NCBI GenBank assembly: GCA_009773005.1 | Contig: WOUT01000005.1 | Location: 87,231 to 151,230, forward strand | Direction: 5' to 3' | DNA from: Chloroflexota bacterium | GTDB taxonomy: Bacteria > Chloroflexota > Anaerolineae > Anaerolineales > Anaerolineaceae | DNA: 64,000 nt | Part shown: piece after piece, positions 42,250 to 51,783 of the stretch | Layout of the letters: the number at the start of each line of letters is the position of its first letter | How positions within the stretch are numbered: position 1 is the first letter of the stretch | Position numbers and translations under genes: made by a program | The notes under the pieces: model-generated | Databases searched by the model: none | Told to the model about the DNA's origin: nothing | The model's input: only the letters and a program-made list of their open reading frames with translations

Positions 42250-45200
42250 CTAATGTTTTTCTTTTGTCATAAGAATTTTCATCGGCTCAATAAAGCGGGC
42301 TTCAGCCGGGTCAGCTTGTGGTGATGTTCGATAATCCATCAAGTCGAGGTACACATTTCCCTTGGAATCCATCACACGTGCATCAAAATACAATTGACCA
42401 TCTCGTTCTTTTGGTTTTATTTCTGCATAAATCGAAGCCCCGTTTACATACTTCCTGTAGACTTTCAACTCTCCAATGGAATGAGGTAAGCCTAGGATTC
42501 CTGTAGACCCTGCCTCCCATAGGCCTGCCGTTTGAAAACACAATTCAATCAGCAATGGAGTTGTAAACAGTCCCGGATCATCAGCGGAGATTTGCACCAA
42601 TTTTTTATTAAACCTGCCAAGAACAGAGTTACCTGAGCGCTGCGCTGCTTCCAACACCTGGAAGGAAGGTCCATGAAAGAAAAGTTGGTAAATTTCTTCG
42701 GCGGTAACTTCCTTATTTTTGCCCCATTTGGGTGGAGTGGCTGCCTCAGGAGCCGCAACTTGTTTCAGCGTGAGATAGACCAAACCTCTAAAGTGTTGAG
42801 TATGTTCTATCCTTCCAGTCTTCCGTTCAACATCAGACTCCAGGGAAACTCTTACCTGCAGACCCTCCGCGATTCTGACCGCCAATGCTTTCCAGATGAT
42901 TTTTCTGGACTTGTTACCAAAAAACTTGATGGGAGCGAGAAATTCAATATTCTCGAGTCTCTCAACTTCAAACCCTGAGTTATCTGAAGCCAATACTGAA
43001 GAAATATGTTTAGAGGCTTTAGCAAAACCCTCAATGCCAACGACTCCTGGTAATACCGGCGTACCATTGATTGAATGATCACGTAAATAAGTAAGTTCTT
43101 TCGGATCCAGCGTTGCTTCAAGTGTAATCCCTGCATTTGCCGTAAAACTGGTTAGATGGCTTAGCATGGTGTGAATTGGAGTTCCCGACCGCAAAGCAGA
43201 ATCTGCAGCGTTGACATCCAATCCTTGATCTTTAATTTTTATTTTTTCCAACATACCCAACGATCCAGCAATCACAATTTCACCTGAGCGACCTGCCAAC
43301 AATTCGTCCCCAACAATTGGTGCAGCTTGAGCAGGTTTTAGCATATCGATGCCTGCCCGTTCCATCACTATCGGGATGCTCCCGCGGCTTGCCATTCCAA
43401 TCTCTGACCACGCACCCCAATCAAGGGAAATGAACTTGGTAGAAGGATATTGGGTTGGAAGCCAATAGGCCATCTTTGAAAGAAAATCGTTACCTGCGCT
43501 GTAATCCGTCTGACCGGCATTGCCAAATCTGCCAGCGATTGAAGAGAAGAAAACCACTGATTTTGGCAGCCGGTTTTCTTTTTCAAAACCGCTTAAGAGG
43601 TTTAGAAAACCAATCGCCTTTACCTCCACAACCTGCCGAAATTCTTCCAGAGATTTACTTTCGAGTTTGCGGCTTTTCTCTAATCCGGCTGCATGAATCA
43701 AGAAATCCACATGATCTTCGGAATTCGCGATCTCCTTTATTGCATTCAAGACTGATTTTTGATCGGTGACATCACTTCTGATATATGTCGCTTTTCCGCC
43801 ATAACTCTGAATCCGCTGCATTAATTCCATCGTTGCACTGGCGCGTTCCAATGAAGCAAATTTTTCTTCTATTTGGACCGGGGTGATCTTTTCTCCATTG
43901 GAAGCGAATCTTTTGATCAGTTCTTCTCTAAATCCATTACGATCTTCCTTGATCTTTTGTAAGTCAGGATCATTCGAGTCAAGAAGAGGAGTCCGACTTA
44001 ATAAATAAAATGATCCTTTTGATCGTTTCGCCAGGTCTTCGACCACAGCCCCGGTGATTCCACCTGTTCCACCACTCACAACAAAAACACTTTTATCAGA
44101 AAACACGAGTTCTGTTTTTAACTCTTCAGTTTGCTCCAGAAGGGCGATGGTAAAGCGTAATTCACTCTCGCGTCCCACTTCTAACGAAGCCGGGTCTTTG
44201 AGCGTTTCTTGAATTAAACAGTTTGCCACAAATTCGGTATCGGCTTTCTTTTCAAAATCCACCACTTTCACAAGAGCGTCCCGTCGTTCACGGCTGTAAG
44301 CCTTGGTGAAGCCACTCACTGCGCCCCCAAGAGGGTTAGTTGGGTTCAAAAATCCATGCAATCCACCCATACGGGTTGCGGAAATTAAGAAAGCATTTGA
44401 AGGGAGGATCTTCGAAAGTTGGAATAAGGGCTCAAGCATTTGTTCGAGAGCCAATTTCCAGGCATCTTCTCGAGGTCCACTCCATTTTGGATCTGCGTCC
44501 AACCCGGTCAGACAATACACTCCCAGGAGTGGTCCTTTTTGGATCCATTCAGAAGCTGCTTCAAGCGGAGAACCTGCTTCAACCGTCAATACATCAACTT
44601 TTTGTACTTCCAATTGCTTTATTAGAGCGGATGAGGTCTTATCCCGACCTTTAATAATTAGAACACGCCCTCCTTCCAATACTACACCAGTGGGCACGCA
44701 AAGTTCTATCCGGGAAAGAAGTACTGGTTGAGGAACTCTTCTACGAAGAGTAATCTCCGCCTTCTCAGGCGCGGCACCCTCAGATAAACCAGTGTTAGTA
44801 CCATCAGAAGCATCATTATGAGAAATCGGTTCAACGGTCACATTTTCGTTTGAAACCACGGGAGATAACGCTTCCTTAACGAATCCGATTACTTTTGCAA
44901 GCGTGTTGTATTCCGATAATCGCAAATCTTCTCGCTTTGGTATGCCGTAATGCGTGCGGACAGCCGCAAACAATTCAGCTTGTTTGACAGTGTCTATGCC
45001 CAAGTCAGCTTCGAGATCAAGATCAAGATCAAGCATTTCCAAAGGGTATCCAGTCTTTTCACTGACAGCCTGGAGTACGAATTGTTTCAAATCTGCATCA
45101 TCCCCGATTGCTGATTCGGAGTTTGGTTCAATTAATTCAGCTGAAATTTTAGAAGGTTCCGATGGTTTTTCTATAGGCGCTTCACTCGCACTCGTTTTTA

Positions 45201-48200
45201 GTTGAGGAGTTTGAGCTGCAATTCCTTGCAGGTTATCTTTGACAAAACCGATTACTTTTTCAAGGGTGTTGTAGTCAGCTAACCTGAGGTCTTCCCGCCT
45301 TGGAATTCCATAATGGGTGCGCACAGAGGCAAAAAGCTCGGCTTGCTTCACTGTGTCAATTCCCAAGTCAGCCTCCAGATCAAGTTCGAGGTCTAACATT
45401 TCGACCGGATAACCTGTTTTTTCGCTGACCACTGAAAGCACATGAGATTTGATCTCAAGATCACTCTCATTGATCGAGTCAGTTGATAGATCAATTGGTT
45501 GTGAGGCGAAGTTTTCTGTGATTTCATTCATATTGGCTTGCACGTTAACGGCAACGTTGATTGGTAACACGGTTCCATTTCTTGTGCTTTGAACAGGTTT
45601 TTCATCCATTGCCCACATACTTGGTACTTGCCCATACTGCCAACTACATTGAATTGGTTCCTTAACAGGCACTCCCTGGGATTTTATCCGTAATGTGCGT
45701 TTTACCACTTCAAGATCCGCTTGTACGTAACCAGAGACTGCAGCCAACCAGTTGTCATAGATTTCGTGATTAATCCGTTCGCCTACTCCTGGAATCCTCC
45801 GGAAGAGGACCATTGCGATTTGAGAGCCAAAACCTGCCCCCAACCGGAGGGCAAATTGTGGGTTATAAATTCCACCTTTAGATAGATTTAAATCTCCCAA
45901 TTCGGGATCTGGTTCAAAACCCTCCAGGATATGAGCAATCGGCGGAACTTTTCCGGTCTCCAGTGATTTTACAGCCATCACATCTTCAACACCAACCCCC
46001 ATCGTGTGCCCCGTAAACCCTTTGGTATTGGCAATCACGACCTGGTTTGCATTTTCTTTAAACGTTCGTCTTAATGCATTAATTTCGGCGCTTGCACTTC
46101 CACCGCGAGCCGGGGTATACGTCTCATGAGAAACAAAAACCAATTCTGGAGCAATTAATTCCCTTCGCAGCCCAAAACGGTTTTCTGCTGTTTCGAGCAA
46201 CCGCTCCATTACATCCCCAACATGCTTTACGTCCAGGCGGGTTCCATGGAAGGCACTGTTGGCGATTTGGGAGGAAAGAACTTCGCAGATGGCACGTACA
46301 CCTCTCTCCTTAACTGAATCTTCACTTTCTATGACTAATGCTGCCGCGCCCATTCCCATGATCATGCCATTGCGACGTTTATCGAAAGGCAAGGCTGCCA
46401 TCCTCACATTGCCTTCTGTTGTTGCTGCGCCACTGGAAAATAGACCTGTCCCGATCCAGGATGCAAGATTTTCATTGGTGACATCGTCTCCGGCAATGAC
46501 AATTACCCTGCGGCATCTTCCGGTACGGATCCAATCCTCGGCAATTGCTATAGCATGGGTCGTTGTCGCACAAGCTGCGTTCACATAAGTGTTAGGTCCG
46601 CGAGCGCCAATGTATTCTGCAAATTGAGAATGACCCATGGCGAGAACACGGAAGACAAACCGGCGGTCAAAATGGTAGTCAATCTCGGAAATTTTGGATT
46701 CGAGCTCCAACTTACGGCGCTGAAGATCATTCTGAAGTTGGGTTTGTCCGGTTGGATTCAGGCACACAAATAGATCTTCCATAGATTTGATTTCGTTCAA
46801 CTGCCGTTCCAAGGCTTTGGCTTCGTAGAACCGATCAGCTTCTTCAGCCATTCGATTCAAACCAGGGAATGCTGAGGCGAAAATTATGCCCGTCTCTTCC
46901 TGCATCGCTTCTGGTAATTTCCACCCGTTTGGCAAATAGGTTCCCCTACTTGTGCGGCGGTGATGCATAACAAGAGGAATTCCCGCATCACGCAGAGCGT
47001 CAATCCCTGCTGCTATGGCTAATTGAGTAGAAATATCCAATGACTCTACCCGTTCTTCCGGAACTCCAAATTCTTCTTCAAGGTTGAATGCACCGCTTAG
47101 TCCCGCCAGTTTAAGCGTCTGGTCTATATCAGTGATTTCTTCCATCACTGCACCAGCTTCGCTTTTTACTAAACGAGTGACGTGTTTTCCGAGCATTCCT
47201 TTTCGAACACTTTCCGGAAGATGCTCAATCCGCATCTCCCCGTTTAAAATGCTATCGACATTCCCGTCGTCAAACACTTTTCCATTTCGTCCAGGAAGAC
47301 CAAGTCCGGCGCCGCTGACCACCACAGATCCGGTCAATACAACGAATTGGTCCTTATTTTTTGGACCGGAAATGTCGTCTTGTTGCACTGTGACAACGGA
47401 ATCGGTTATTGAGGATGATGAGCCCGAAGATTGAGACTCAGGTCCGGTAACTCCGGCTGCATAAAGTCCACATAATGCTTCGTTAAAACTCGCCTTCCCG
47501 CCTTTTCGCGGGTGATTGGTGGCAAGAATGGTTACGTCCGTTTTGCCTTTCATATTATCTGAAGCGAGTGCGTTCAGAACTCGTTTTGGTCCTACTTCAA
47601 CAAAGACGCGCGCACCTTCGGTATAAAGTGTTTGCATGCTCTTTACAAACTGTACCGGAGAAGCCACTTGCTGCGCCAGAAGGTTTGTGATTTCCTCTCG
47701 CCCATCCGGATACAATTCCCCGGTTACATTTGCAACAATCGGAATATTTGGTGATTTAACATTCATACGCTCTATCACATGTCTCACCGGTTCACTGGCT
47801 GGAGCTACTATTTTTGTATGAAAAGCATGTGAGACCGGGATCTTTACGGCTTGAAAACCTTTCGTCTGAAATTTCTCGATCGCAGAATCAATTGCGGCGG
47901 TGGTACCACCGAGAACTGATTGAACAGGGCTGTTAATATTTGCAATAACGATATAACCCTCTACCGCCTTCAATACTTCTTCTACTACCTCTAACGGAGC
48001 CGAGACGGCAGCCATACAGCCGTTATCATCCACCTTAATGCGAGACATTTCCCGACCGCGAGCGCTGACCACTTCCAAAGCTTCAGTAAAGGTTAATACG
48101 CCTGAAGCGACAAGAGCGGCATATTCACCCAGACTGTGTCCGATGACAAAATCAGGAGAAAAACCAAATTTACCCATTAATCTTAACAAAGCGACATTAG

Positions 48201-50604
48201 CGGTTAACAATGCTGGCTGGGTGATCGTGGTGTTCTTTAATTCTTTTTCAGCCTGAGCGAGTGCCTCTTCGTTACCATCGGCGTAAATGTAACTGGTAAG
48301 CGGTCTCCCAAGGATCGGAGTTAATATTTCATCAGCTTCCAAAAAAGTGTCGCGCACGACTGGTTCAACGTCGCGTAAATCTCGGATCATATTAACGTAT
48401 TGCGAGCCTTGCCCAGGAAACATAAAAACGACCTTGCCTGGCTTTCCGCTTCCGCGATAAATCCCGTGTGCTTGCAGCGCCCCCCATGTTGCAGGTACAT
48501 TTGTCTGCATGGCAGACAATGCTTTCTCACAGCGTTTGATCAATTCTTCAGCATTCTCATAATCGATCGCAAGTCGTTCAGCCTTCTCAACTTCTTTGGT
48601 TGTCGGACACACCGATTCCGGCATTACCTCGCTTTTGAATAAAATGATGTTTTCTGCAAGTTGTCGCTGCAATTCATCCTTGGTATCCGCAGAGATAAAG
48701 TAGAGTCCCTGGTATGCCTTGAGTCGATCAGAGGTTTTTTGTGGAATGGTAGCATTTTCGGTCGCTGAAGTTTGTACCGCGTCAGCGCCAACAGGTTTTT
48801 GCTCAACTTGTACATTTCCACCAGCTAATGCATCACATACAAAACCTACTACTTTTGCCAGAGTATTGTATTCGGACAAGCGCAAATCTTCACGTCTGGC
48901 GATGCCATAATTCGTACGCACTGTAGCGAAAAGCTCCGCTTGTTTTACCGTATCAATGCCAAGATCGGCTTCGAGATCAAGGTCTAGATCCAGCATTTCG
49001 CGGGGATAACCGGTTTTTTCACTGACTGTGGTTAAAACGAATTCTTCAACAGCTTTGTTATCTGCTTTTACCAAAGAAGGTACTTCGGTGGTATTGGTCG
49101 AATCGTTTTGAGACATTACAACTTGAACTGTGTGTTCGGGTTGTATCTGCATTGGGATCGAGAAACTGATATTTTCTTTTCCTAATATTCCTGGAAGATA
49201 TTCTTCCAAAATGACATGGAAATTTGTGCCGCCAAAACCAAAGGAACTTACGCCAGCGTAACGGTACTTTCCGTTTTTTACTCCCCAATCACGGGTTTGA
49301 GTATTCACGGCAAAAGGAAGGTTGTTGAAATCAATGTTCGGATTTGGTTTTTCAAAATTCGCAGAAGGAGGTAGAAGCCGTTCATTAAGCGCCAGGATGG
49401 TTTTGAGCAAACCAACCGCACCAGCTGCGCTTTTTAAATGTCCAACATTTGACTTCACAGAGCCCAGAGCGATGCTTCCATTTTTCAATCCGCTCGCGCC
49501 AAAAACGGCGTTCAAACTACCAACTTCAACCACGTCTCCAACTTTCGTTGAAGTCCCATGTCCCTCGACCAATCCAACTTCGTCCGGTGAAATGTCGGCG
49601 TCTTTCAACGCCCGTTCAATTGCACGCTGCTGGCCCAATGGATTTGGTGCAGTAATGCCTTTACCTTTTCCATCGGAACTTCCGCCAATTCCGCGAACCA
49701 AAGCATAGATCTTATCTCCGTCACGTTCAGCATCTTCCATTCGTTTTAACAGAAAGATGACTGCTCCTTCCCCCATAACAAAACCATTCGCTTTATCGGA
49801 ATATGGCCGAGATCCTTCAGCGCTTAGCGCCCCGATTTTGCTAAACTTAATATACGACTCTGGCCCCATACTGCGGTCAACTCCACCGGTCAGAACAGCA
49901 TCAAAGTGATTGTTTTCAAGCCCATCAATGGCAGCTTGCATTGCTGCCAAAGAGGAAGCACAGGCTGCATCAGTAATGAAGTTGGGTCCGCTAAAATTAT
50001 AGATATTGGCGATTCGACCAGCAATAATATTGGATAGTTCCCCGGGCATTGTGTCTTCCGTGATCATCGGAATTCTTGAGTGAATGTCCCTGGTGATTCC
50101 CGATGCAATTGCTTTCTTCGTTGCGTCCGGTAGATTCTGAAAATCCGGTTGAGATTGCAGATACTCCAGGTATTCCGGGAGTAAAATCCTGAACGTAGAA
50201 CGATAATGACCTTCGCCAGCATTCGCGTTACCCAGAATGACCGCTACCCGTTCAGGATCCAAAGGTTTTGTAGGATAACCATAATCTTTTAACGCTTGGT
50301 GTGCTGCTGCAAGCCCCCATTTTTGGGCATTATCCATCAACGAGAGAACCCGCGGAGGGATAGCTATACCATTTTTGAACGGGTCAAACTGATAGTCTTT
50401 TACAAATGCGCCAATCTTGCAGTAGGACTTATCTACAGCCAATGGATCTGGATCGTAATACAGTGCCGTGCTCCACCGGTCAGAAGGTACCTCACCAATT
50501 GAGTCCTTTTTATTTACGATATTATTCCAAAAAGATGCCACATCATAAGCATCTGGTAATATTGCTCCTAATCCCACAACTGCAATCGCTTTTTGATTTT
50601 TCAT
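42250..50604 (-). CDS. Multidomain PUFA/secondary-lipid-synthase-like polyketide synthase
   Basis: 2,784 residues. Domain order: KS1 (about 1-475; Cys215 in DAACASS, His349 in EGHGTST, His389 in SNVGHLK), ACP1 (Thr552), AT (about 720-1020; FPGQGSQ, Ser824 in GHSLGEY), KS2 (about 1085-1600; Cys1345 in NAACATTT, SHETYTPARGG, NTKGFTGHTMG), ACP2 (Thr1751), ACP3 (Thr1872), KR (about 2165-2430; VSGGTGGITGAV, DYSAGN), hot-dog DH (about 2465-2750; LRDHSINGTPVLPG with His2510). No thioesterase and no ER; PfaD supplies reduction. All carriers read LGIDTVKQ, with Thr for the usual Ser. Product is likely a reduced long-chain lipid; chain length and identity unknown. Confidence 0.93.
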   Translation of the reverse strand: MKNQKAIAVVGLGAILPDAYDVASFWNNIVNKKDSIGEVPSDRWSTALYYDPDPLAVDKSYCKIGAFVKDYQFDPFKNGIAIPPRVLSLMDNAQKWGLAAAHQALKDYGYPTKPLDPERVAVILGNANAGEGHYRSTFRILLPEYLEYLQSQPDFQNLPDATKKAIASGITRDIHSRIPMITEDTMPGELSNIIAGRIANIYNFSGPNFITDAACASSLAAMQAAIDGLENNHFDAVLTGGVDRSMGPESYIKFSKIGALSAEGSRPYSDKANGFVMGEGAVIFLLKRMEDAERDGDKIYALVRGIGGSSDGKGKGITAPNPLGQQRAIERALKDADISPDEVGLVEGHGTSTKVGDVVEVGSLNAVFGASGLKNGSIALGSVKSNVGHLKSAAGAVGLLKTILALNERLLPPSANFEKPNPNIDFNNLPFAVNTQTRDWGVKNGKYRYAGVSSFGFGGTNFHVILEEYLPGILGKENISFSIPMQIQPEHTVQVVMSQNDSTNTTEVPSLVKADNKAVEEFVLTTVSEKTGYPREMLDLDLDLEADLGIDTVKQAELFATVRTNYGIARREDLRLSEYNTLAKVVGFVCDALAGGNVQVEQKPVGADAVQTSATENATIPQKTSDRLKAYQGLYFISADTKDELQRQLAENIILFKSEVMPESVCPTTKEVEKAERLAIDYENAEELIKRCEKALSAMQTNVPATWGALQAHGIYRGSGKPGKVVFMFPGQGSQYVNMIRDLRDVEPVVRDTFLEADEILTPILGRPLTSYIYADGNEEALAQAEKELKNTTITQPALLTANVALLRLMGKFGFSPDFVIGHSLGEYAALVASGVLTFTEALEVVSARGREMSRIKVDDNGCMAAVSAPLEVVEEVLKAVEGYIVIANINSPVQSVLGGTTAAIDSAIEKFQTKGFQAVKIPVSHAFHTKIVAPASEPVRHVIERMNVKSPNIPIVANVTGELYPDGREEITNLLAQQVASPVQFVKSMQTLYTEGARVFVEVGPKRVLNALASDNMKGKTDVTILATNHPRKGGKASFNEALCGLYAAGVTGPESQSSGSSSSITDSVVTVQQDDISGPKNKDQFVVLTGSVVVSGAGLGLPGRNGKVFDDGNVDSILNGEMRIEHLPESVRKGMLGKHVTRLVKSEAGAVMEEITDIDQTLKLAGLSGAFNLEEEFGVPEERVESLDISTQLAIAAGIDALRDAGIPLVMHHRRTSRGTYLPNGWKLPEAMQEETGIIFASAFPGLNRMAEEADRFYEAKALERQLNEIKSMEDLFVCLNPTGQTQLQNDLQRRKLELESKISEIDYHFDRRFVFRVLAMGHSQFAEYIGARGPNTYVNAACATTTHAIAIAEDWIRTGRCRRVIVIAGDDVTNENLASWIGTGLFSSGAATTEGNVRMAALPFDKRRNGMIMGMGAAALVIESEDSVKERGVRAICEVLSSQIANSAFHGTRLDVKHVGDVMERLLETAENRFGLRRELIAPELVFVSHETYTPARGGSASAEINALRRTFKENANQVVIANTKGFTGHTMGVGVEDVMAVKSLETGKVPPIAHILEGFEPDPELGDLNLSKGGIYNPQFALRLGAGFGSQIAMVLFRRIPGVGERINHEIYDNWLAAVSGYVQADLEVVKRTLRIKSQGVPVKEPIQCSWQYGQVPSMWAMDEKPVQSTRNGTVLPINVAVNVQANMNEITENFASQPIDLSTDSINESDLEIKSHVLSVVSEKTGYPVEMLDLELDLEADLGIDTVKQAELFASVRTHYGIPRREDLRLADYNTLEKVIGFVKDNLQGIAAQTPQLKTSASEAPIEKPSEPSKISAELIEPNSESAIGDDADLKQFVLQAVSEKTGYPLEMLDLDLDLEADLGIDTVKQAELFAAVRTHYGIPKREDLRLSEYNTLAKVIGFVKEALSPVVSNENVTVEPISHNDASDGTNTGLSEGAAPEKAEITLRRRVPQPVLLSRIELCVPTGVVLEGGRVLIIKGRDKTSSALIKQLEVQKVDVLTVEAGSPLEAASEWIQKGPLLGVYCLTGLDADPKWSGPREDAWKLALEQMLEPLFQLSKILPSNAFLISATRMGGLHGFLNPTNPLGGAVSGFTKAYSRERRDALVKVVDFEKKADTEFVANCLIQETLKDPASLEVGRESELRFTIALLEQTEELKTELVFSDKSVFVVSGGTGGITGAVVEDLAKRSKGSFYLLSRTPLLDSNDPDLQKIKEDRNGFREELIKRFASNGEKITPVQIEEKFASLERASATMELMQRIQSYGGKATYIRSDVTDQKSVLNAIKEIANSEDHVDFLIHAAGLEKSRKLESKSLEEFRQVVEVKAIGFLNLLSGFEKENRLPKSVVFFSSIAGRFGNAGQTDYSAGNDFLSKMAYWLPTQYPSTKFISLDWGAWSEIGMASRGSIPIVMERAGIDMLKPAQAAPIVGDELLAGRSGEIVIAGSLGMLEKIKIKDQGLDVNAADSALRSGTPIHTMLSHLTSFTANAGITLEATLDPKELTYLRDHSINGTPVLPGVVGIEGFAKASKHISSVLASDNSGFEVERLENIEFLAPIKFFGNKSRKIIWKALAVRIAEGLQVRVSLESDVERKTGRIEHTQHFRGLVYLTLKQVAAPEAATPPKWGKNKEVTAEEIYQLFFHGPSFQVLEAAQRSGNSVLGRFNKKLVQISADDPGLFTTPLLIELCFQTAGLWEAGSTGILGLPHSIGELKVYRKYVNGASIYAEIKPKERDGQLYFDARVMDSKGNVYLDLMDYRTSPQADPAEARFIEPMKILMTKEKH

Positions 50605-50928
50605 TTTGAAATCTCCTTTTTATTCGCCTTCTTGTTGCCAATTTTAGCAAGTAGCAACACGAAAACTAACCTTGCCAGCTATAAGCTCTTAAAAATGATG
50701 TGTTTCTAAAGAGGGTTGGTCTAAATACGTCGAATCTGCAAGCGCTCAACCGGAATGAATCGTAGCTTAAATTGTGTTTCAAACAAGAATCCTTCAATAT
50801 TCGGGTTCATGCTTTAAGAAACCCTAACATCGTGAATTGGGTTCGAATTATTTAGTTTTTATGACATTAATTATAATGAATTGTTGCTTGAGAAAAACCA
50901 AGGAATGTGTAACTAGAAACAACAACTA

Positions 50929-51001
50929 ATCGAGTAGGGAGCGGCGACTAACCGCCCCCTCTCACACCACCGGACATGCGGGTCCGCATCCGGCGGTTCA
51001 T
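50929..51001 (-). mobile_element. Group II intron remnant: domains V and VI with 3' end
   Basis: Minus strand. Domain V-like hairpin (about 51000-50966): AACCGCCGGATGCGG paired with CGCAT-GT-CCGGTGGT, with the typical 2-nt bulge on the 3' strand. Next GTGAGAG and a domain VI-like stem (GGGGGCGG/CCGCTCCC with one mismatch), then CTACTCGAT, a typical bacterial intron 3' end. The sequence closely resembles bacterial intron 3' ends I know. Domains I-IV and the reverse transcriptase are missing. Confidence 0.65.
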
Positions 51002-51037
51002 CAAGCAATACGTAGTTCTTGATTGTTTGCCAAGAAT

Positions 51038-51064
51038 AACCCGTGGAAATCCATGTCACGGGTT
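51038..51064 (-). terminator. Hairpin after the 51107-51598 gene
   Basis: Perfect 8-bp stem AACCCGTG/CACGGGTT about 45 bp past the stop; followed on the minus strand by ATTCTT. Confidence 0.5.
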
Positions 51065-51106
51065 GTTTCATTTATTTTGATGGAAAACTCTAATAACTAA
51101 AATCCT

Positions 51107-51598
51107 TTACTCCATGCTGTCCCAAACTGGTTTTACAACGAAATAAAGCAGCACTAATGGGAATAATCGGATCATAGCGTCTTGATAGTGACCTGTGGAC
51201 ATAAAGAACATGACCGGAAGTACGATCAACGCCAAATAAATATACACGCTTTTCCGGTTATGCAGCCGCCAGATGAAAACAGCCACAATTGCTGCCGCGA
51301 AACTAAACGCTGAATCGATCCACAGGACGTAAGATCGAGTTTCAAGCGCAATTTTGATAGCGTTATAGACCATGAATAAATTACCCGCTCCAGCTACAAG
51401 TAAAAGATAAGATAAATTCTTCCAGGATTTATCGAATTGTTCTTCAGTTAGTTTAGGACTTCGTTCAATTACTGTTTTTTGAACTGGTTTTACTGGATTT
51501 TCAAATTCCTTTTTTTGTTTTTTTATGGCTTTACGGGTGAGGATAACAAGCAGCAATACAATCCCGAAAATTAGTAGTATGTACTTAAATTCTGGCAT
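51107..51598 (-). CDS. Small multi-helix membrane protein
   Basis: 163 residues from ATG 51598 (TTAGGATAAAA upstream); the open frame runs 56 codons further 5' but lacks a start signal. One N-terminal helix (YILLIFGIVLLLVILT), a charged segment, then about four helices (LSYLLLVAGAGNLFMVY, YVLWIDSAFSFAAAIVAVFIW, YIYLALIVLPVMFFM, LFPLVLLYFVVKPVW). No family recognised. It follows the SSS symporter gene by about 185 bp and might be its accessory. Confidence 0.6.
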   Translation of the reverse strand: MPEFKYILLIFGIVLLLVILTRKAIKKQKKEFENPVKPVQKTVIERSPKLTEEQFDKSWKNLSYLLLVAGAGNLFMVYNAIKIALETRSYVLWIDSAFSFAAAIVAVFIWRLHNRKSVYIYLALIVLPVMFFMSTGHYQDAMIRLFPLVLLYFVVKPVWDSME

Positions 51599-51783
51599 TT
51601 TTATCCTAAGAATTTTGGAATGGTTACAGACCCAAGTTGATGATTTCGTATGTATTATAAAACTCTTTGAGAGAGGCGTCCAAAGCCTTTTGACTTTGGA
51701 CGCTCTCAATTTTATCTTCTTTTGTAAATCTTGATCTGATTGTTCAAAATGAAACCAATTGATCAATCAGAATCCATCTTAAT

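Larger units (their letters stand above)
50605..51106. other. Leader and intergenic region upstream of the synthase
   Basis: 500 bp. Contains a group II intron 3' remnant and a hairpin, both listed separately, and a minus-strand TATAAT at 50875-50870 with no good -35. No gene seen. Confidence 0.5.
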
